Below, one piece after another: positions 58,230 to 64,000 of a stretch of DNA of 64,000 bases (positions are counted from its first letter, which is position 1; each line of letters opens with the position of its first letter). Below the pieces are notes generated by a model. The model had not been told where the DNA came from, made no database searches, and saw only the letters and a list, made by a program, of their open reading frames with translations. Source of the DNA: Mycoplasma sp. (lineage in GTDB: Bacteria > Bacillota_I > Bacilli_A > Mycoplasmatales > Metamycoplasmataceae); assembly GCA_014803855.1 (NCBI GenBank), contig JAAVAX010000010.1:1-64000 (forward strand), given 5' to 3'. A program made the translations under genes and the position numbers.

Positions 58230-58528
58230 AATTTAAAGATTATATCGTTTCTAATTTTTGGATTATCGACTTTATTATTTTTAAAAAAATTGGATAAAAT
58301 TTAATTACTATTTTTTAAAATTGATATTTCTACTTTATAAAATGATTACTATACATAAAACTATTAAATAAAAAATAGTATTTTGTATGTGAACTTAAAG
58401 TAATAATTTTTAAATTCATGTTTTATATATTTATATATAATGGAGCTATTTCATTATGTTATGTATATAATATAAAAGTTATGTAATTATGCAAAAAATA
58501 ATTGTATAAAAAGTGAAAGAAGTACAAA

Positions 58529-59473
58529 ATGAACAAATGAGATTCAAAAAGAATTGCATTTATATCAATATTAATTGCTATGTCAATTTCTTTTGTAATC
58601 ATTGGTACTAGATTTGCAGCTGTAACTTTTTTTCCTTCATTTAAGTTATCTTTAGCTGGTTTACCCATAAAAATAATAGGTTATATTTTTGGGCCATTAG
58701 TAGGTTTTATTTCTGGTTTTACAACTGATGTCATTTCTTTTATATTTATGCCTGCATTCTATTATCCATTATATTCAATTGCTTTAGGTATATCTGGAAT
58801 GCTCCCTGGAATTGCTGCAATAATTTTCAATAAAAAAATATCTAAAAATAGAATTTTGAAGAGATTAAATAATAAGAAAACACTTGTTTATTACAAAATG
58901 AAATTGTCAATAATAAAGCAAAATCAAGAAAAACTAAAGTATTTTGAAAAAAAATATGAAAAATTAACAAAAAAAATTGATAAAATGAAGTCATGGAAAA
59001 AAGAAAGATATCAATTAAATTACGGATTAATAACCAGTTTGGTTGCTATTTCGATAGTATTGATAACTTTAATTTCAATATTTATATTCATACCTCAAGA
59101 AAAAATTACAGAATCTTTTAAAGATAAAGGTATTCTACAATACATTGATGATAAGATTATTTTTATAACTATTGTTGCTCTTGGGATAATCACATGTATG
59201 ATTGCCTTGGTTGTGTTTAGGTTTAAAATGAAGCCACAAACATTTATGCAATTTGCTGCTATTGTAACATTTGTTATTTACACTGAATTTATAAACATAC
59301 CAATTATTGCATATGCTGACTATAAAGCTTTAAGGATTGATTTTATGGCTTCAATGATTGGTTCACTAGCAACATCAATGATAAAGATTTGATTTAACTT
59401 AGTAATAATATCATTTGCAATTAAGATAGTATTACCAATAATAAATAAAAAAACATTTAATGGTTATGAATAA
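58529..59473 (+). CDS. ECF transporter S-component with coiled-coil insertion
   Basis: A 314-residue membrane protein. The N-terminal block RIAFISILIAMSISFVIIG, then KLSLAGLPIKIIGYIFGPLVGFISGFTTD, matches S-components of ECF vitamin importers. Between two membrane halves lies a polar, Lys-rich coiled-coil segment of about 60 residues (about 110-165), longer than in ordinary S-components. Substrate cannot be assigned. It starts about 300 bases from the divergent lipoprotein gene and precedes oppA by 42 bases. Confidence 0.75.
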
Positions 59474-59515
59474 CAAATATTGTGTGTATGTTATGAAATT
59501 AGAAAAGGAGAAAAA

Positions 59516-62470
59516 ATGAAACCCATATTAAAAAAATATTTAGCTATAGGATCTATGATTTTATTACCTGTTGGTATTATTTCTTTAACTACTGGTTTGT
59601 ATTTTGGTTCTAATTCACCTGAAAGAATTTCTAAAAATGGAATTTATTCAGTAAAAATTAATGAAACATTAAATAATGAAGGTTATAAATATGATTTATC
59701 TGCAACTTATGGGAACATTACTTCTACAAGTAAAATTTCATTGTTACTAACAAATGAATTACTTCATTTAAAATCAGAAGGAGAATTCAAATATGACCAA
59801 AAAACTGGAAAGGTAATTCAACCTTCATATGAATCATACAAATTTGGTTTAGCAAATTCTATTGTATTAACATTTACTAGCATTGATTCAACTAATAAAA
59901 ATAATTCAACATTTCAATTAATATTTGACAATGATGATGATGAAATAACACCAGCATTTGATTCAAATACTAATAGTCAAATTGTTGTTTCAAAAGTTTC
60001 TAAAAATCCTAAGTCTATTAATAACCAAGATGTTTTTTGAAAAATAATATCTGCAGGTTATTTAAGTAAAGAAATTGATTTAAATAACTCTAATGTTGCT
60101 AATGAAATTGATACAAATGACAAAAAATTTATTTTAACTAATATGGGATTAACATTTGATACAGGAGCAAAATGAGTAGATAGTAATGGTAATGAAACTA
60201 AATATGATATTTGTGCTGAGGATATGTTTTATTCTATAAAAAGAACATGATTATTTGATAAAAATTATCGTCAATCTCATGGTGGTTCTAAGGAACTTGA
60301 TGGATACTTTGTCTCAAAAACACAAACAACTAAATTATTTGGGGAAACACAAAAATTCCCTAATGAATATTTATTTGACTTTTTTGGAATAATAAAAAAT
60401 AACCTTTACAAAAAAGAAACTGCAATTCAAAAAGTTTCAAAAAATGGTAATGAAGTAGATGCATTTATATTTTCTTTTGATATTTTTGATCAAAATGGAA
60501 AGCCAAAAACTGATGTAACTTTTTCTGTTTCAGATATAATCAAAAAATATTTATCAAATTCATTAACATTTTCATTAGCTCCTTCTCAATATATTAAAGA
60601 AAAACATGCCAATAATAATATTGAAAATAATATAAGTGGTGTTGGAAATATTTCAGGTGAAGCAAAAGAATTTGCAATATATACATATGGACAAACTAGA
60701 GAAGAAACATTATATGCTTCTTGTTATATTCCAGTTAGTTCTGAGGCAGGAAGAGAAATCTATGAATACAACAAGTACTATGCTAATAAGGAATGAGTTG
60801 ATTCAGTGGAAAAAGGTGTTGTTGATAAGGATGGGAAGATTTATAAAACAATAAATAAAGTGATTTTGGATTATACAGGTGGAATTGATAGTTCAACATT
60901 TATTAATCAAACATTTAATTCATTCTTATCAGGAACAACTAGTGAAATGGATTATTCTCTATTATCTGATGCTCAAAAACAAAAATTATATGGTTCTTCT
61001 TTAAATCAGCAAGAATTAATAATTAATTCTGAGAAAAATGGTTTAAGAGCAACAAAAAGTGTAAATACATCAAAATTGACTTCAAGAACCGTTTGACAAG
61101 CTAATCCTAAAGATGGATTACAATACTCATTTAATGATGCATATGCCAGACTTGTTTATGGTTCTTCAGTTTCAGAATTATCTGAGGGAAAAAATTCTAC
61201 TGCTAATTCATTTTTTGGTGGACGTGGATTAAATTTTAGAAATCTAATTCAAGCTTCAATAAATTGAGATTACTATATTCAATGAGCATATTCAGGTACA
61301 AGAGATGCTTGATTAAGTGGAGCAGCACAAGATGCCATATTTTCATCTACTGATGCTAACTCTCTAACACCTGTTTTATTTAATGAAAAAGGTTTAAATG
61401 ATTTATTTTATATCAATGATAAGGGTGAGCAAAAAACTGTTACATTGAGTGAAATGAAGAAATTAACTTCAATGACTGGTGAAGAGTTGGATAAAGAGTA
61501 TGGTAGTGGAACAAGTTTAGATATGCAACTTGCTATTTCTAGATCTCCTAAGTATGCTGAAATTCAAGCATCTGTAAGAAAAATATTGGATGATTTTTAT
61601 AGTGAAAATGAAGAGCTTGACCCTTCAAAAGAAAAAGACAAAATTGATTGAGAGATTCCATATTCATTTGCTGACCAAGATGAAACTAAATGTAATGCTA
61701 CAGAGTATATGGTTGTAAAAGTAATAAATGGCCTAGACCCTAGACTTAATGCTAGATTTCTAAAACCTACATCAAGAAATGAAATGCTTGCTGCAATTAA
61801 TCAAAAGAGAGGAGCTTATAATGCTAATCTTTGAGGTTATGATTATGAGGGCATTGGTTCATATATAGCAGCATTCACTTCTGATGGTTCTGGATCTAAT
61901 GTTATGGGAGCAATTGGAATATTTTCAAAGGATACTAGCACTAGTGACAGTACATTATTTGATGTAAAAAATAATAGATTAAGCAAAGATGAAGTTAATA
62001 AATTACAAAGCCTTTATCCAAAATTTACAGAATTAGCTAAATTTGTAGCTCAAAAAGTTAATGATGAATTAAGTGCAAATAATGCAAATGTATATGATGC
62101 ATATAAACCAGAAAATTGAGATTTAATATCAAATAAGGATATGAATAACATTGTTGCTTTTTTCAAAGATGAAACAAATAATCCAAATAATGTAGCACCT
62201 ATTTCATTATTACCTGTTATTTTCAAAATGTTTGAAAGTGAATCTTCTTGAGAAAAAGATAATAACAAATCTGCAGAAGAAAAAGGACAAGCTTGAGCTG
62301 ATCTTATAAAAGAGATTAATTCAATCAAAGGTGTTTCAATTGATACTGAATCATCAGTAGATAAACTAACTAATGTAAATTATGTTTTATATTTAAGTGA
62401 ATACGTTATACCAGTTTCAAAATATGGAATAAATTTATATTCTGACTATAAATATGAGGTAAATAAATAA
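59516..62470 (+). CDS. oppA: Oligopeptide ABC transporter substrate-binding protein OppA
   Basis: A 984-residue protein, the large mollicute form of OppA. The N-terminal helix (MKPILKKYLAIGSMILLPVG) anchors it; no lipobox Cys is present. Features of mycoplasma OppA are seen: GRGLNFRNLIQASINWDYYI, the GTRDAWLSGAAQDAIF segment, and LGxxxS-type lobes. It follows AAGGAG at ATG 59516 and overlaps oppB by one base. It captures peptides outside the membrane for the OppBCDF channel. Confidence 0.9.
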
Positions 62471-63522
62471 TGATTAGATATATTGTAAAGAGGGTTGTCT
62501 TAGCATTAATAAGCTTATTTATATTACTGACAATTGTTTATTTATTAACTGCTTCTTTTGCTGATACACCATATCAAGGTGACCCTAATGATTATCAACA
62601 ATGAATGGAATATAATGGATTTAACAAGCCTGTAATTGTCAGGTATTGTGAATATTTATCTGGTTTTTTTAGAGGTGATTTTGGAAGCATATATTCTACA
62701 AATAATGGTTTTACAAATATACCTAGTTTTTTCTTTAAGCCATTAACATGAACAATTTTAATTACAATACCAGCATTTATTATTTCTGTAGTTATAGGTG
62801 TATTCTTGGGAATTATTGCTGGTTATAACAGAGGTAAATGAATTGATGTTGTTATTAATCTATTTGTTGTTATTTTTATTGGCTTACCTTCATTTGTTAT
62901 AGCACCTATTATATTATTGATAGCTAATTCAAGTAATGGAGCAATACTATCTGAATTTACATATCCTGACATTCAAGGTTGGGCAATGACAATAAAATCA
63001 TTAGTTCTTCCAATTATTACTGTAACACTTGGTTCATTAGCTGGATATACAATTTTAGTTCGTAATCAAATGGTTTCAATTCTTACATCAAATCATATAT
63101 TAATTGCTAAAGCAAAGGGTTTAACACAATGAGAAATATTCTGAAAACACATCATTAGAAATATCTCTATTCCATTAATTTCATATATGGTTCCTTCATT
63201 CATTATGCTATTAATGGGGAACATTATTATTGAACAATTTTTTGGAGTACCTGGGGCATCAACTGTTATTATGCAAGCTTTCCCAAATGGTGAGATAAAT
63301 ATTGTTATGTTCTCAATATTCTTTATTGCATCATTATCTATGGCTGGTCAAATAATTTTAGATATCTCATATATATTCATTGATCCAAAAATAAAATATT
63401 TTGAAAGTACAAAAATATCTATTGTTAAAAATATTGTTAATAAATTTAAACGTGAAAAAAATTTAAAAGAAAATGAAAATCAATATGTTAAGGAAAGGGC
63501 GGGTGATGAAAGTGTCAAATAA
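62470..63522 (+). CDS. oppB: Oligopeptide ABC transporter permease OppB
   Basis: A 350-residue permease with six membrane helices and the EAA-type motif (AKAKGLTQWEIFWKHIIRN) that docks to the ATPases, followed by FGVPGASTV. Start ATG 62470 overlaps the oppA stop (TAATG). Its C-terminus overlaps the start of oppC. Confidence 0.95.
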
Positions 63523-64000
63523 AAATCTTAACAATGAAAATTTAAATGATTTAAAAACATTAAATATAGAATTAGATGATACATTATTTAAATTTATTGA
63601 TGCTAATGATGCAGGTAAAAATCAAATAACATTAGCTGGTAAACCAAGACTATTAATTGTTGATATTGTTAGAAGATTTTGTAAAAATTATGTAGCTCTT
63701 ACTGCCTTAATTATGATTATAATAATTTCATTTACATGTTTAATAATTCCAATTACAAGTCCATTTAGTGCTACAAATCCAATTGCTAACATTAGTAATG
63801 TTTGATTAACTCAACTACCACCTTCATACAGTCCTATTGTTACTGAATCATTAAATAAAGAAAGAGCCGATGTATTAATTAGTTTACAACAATTAAATCC
63901 TCAAGAATTACTGATTATAGGTTGAAGTCCAGAAAATTGAACACCAACTGAAATTAATAATAATTTCTTAATAACTTATAATAAATATTTATTTATTAGG
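63506..64000 (+). CDS. oppC: Oligopeptide ABC transporter permease OppC, 5' part
   Basis: The first 165 residues of OppC, cut by the window end. ATG 63506 is chosen because a GGGCGGGTG ribosome site lies just upstream. A cytoplasmic N-terminus of about 60 residues precedes the first membrane helix (YVALTALIMIIIISFTCLIIP), then an extracellular loop begins. It overlaps oppB by 17 bases; oppD and oppF are expected beyond the window. Confidence 0.85.

Overview
This window is a mollicute chromosome segment. It is very AT-rich, nearly every gene uses in-frame TGA as tryptophan (genetic code 4), and the gene set is reduced: glycolysis, translation factors, tRNA and rRNA modification, importers, and surface proteins. 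Content and order suggest a Mycoplasma/Malacoplasma-type organism, but the species is not identified and the genus is an inference. The window is mostly chromosomal backbone with two accessory stretches.

Region 1 (1-7.5 kb) is a small defence island. It holds a decayed OLD-type ATPase/Toprim nuclease, a compact adenine-methyltransferase/HNH-endonuclease pair (a likely type II restriction-modification system), an unknown coiled-coil protein, a surface protein of a two-member family, and an intact Abi_2-type abortive-infection protein with a HEPN motif.

Region 2 (7.7-12.7 kb) runs on the plus strand: ComEA-like and ComEC-like DNA-uptake genes, a family 2 glycosyltransferase, rpmG, a Xaa-Pro peptidase, efp and an Asp23-like protein. 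Region 3 (12.7-18.8 kb) runs on the minus strand: tail-anchored protein, trmL, a second SpoU methyltransferase, ytpR, tyrS, a DivIVA-type protein, folC and a FolT-like ECF S-component. folC and the S-component together look like a folate uptake and retention unit.

Region 4 (19-34.6 kb) holds pyk, gpsA, a Cof-type phosphatase, tRNA-His, a DJ-1/PfpI protein, an FtsK-4TM-like membrane protein, a thioredoxin, uvrC, tRNA-Arg, a second tail-anchored acidic protein, a diadenylate cyclase, mgtE, rnhC, and the mnmE-tatD-rsmA run.

Region 5 (34.6-47.6 kb) is the most unusual part. A single reading frame encodes a 3,358-residue protein anchored at both ends, much of it a tandem array of roughly 130-residue modules. 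It is followed by the second member of the surface family (sharing a promoter core with the first), a small unknown protein, and a ClpB-like AAA+ domain fused to three membrane segments.

Region 6 (47.7-64 kb) is the rimP-nusA-rnpM-infB-rbfA translation operon with a hairpin leader, mnmG, three small or membrane genes, gap, a thioredoxin-like lipoprotein, an ECF S-component, and the start of the oligopeptide ABC transporter operon (oppA, oppB, partial oppC running off the end).
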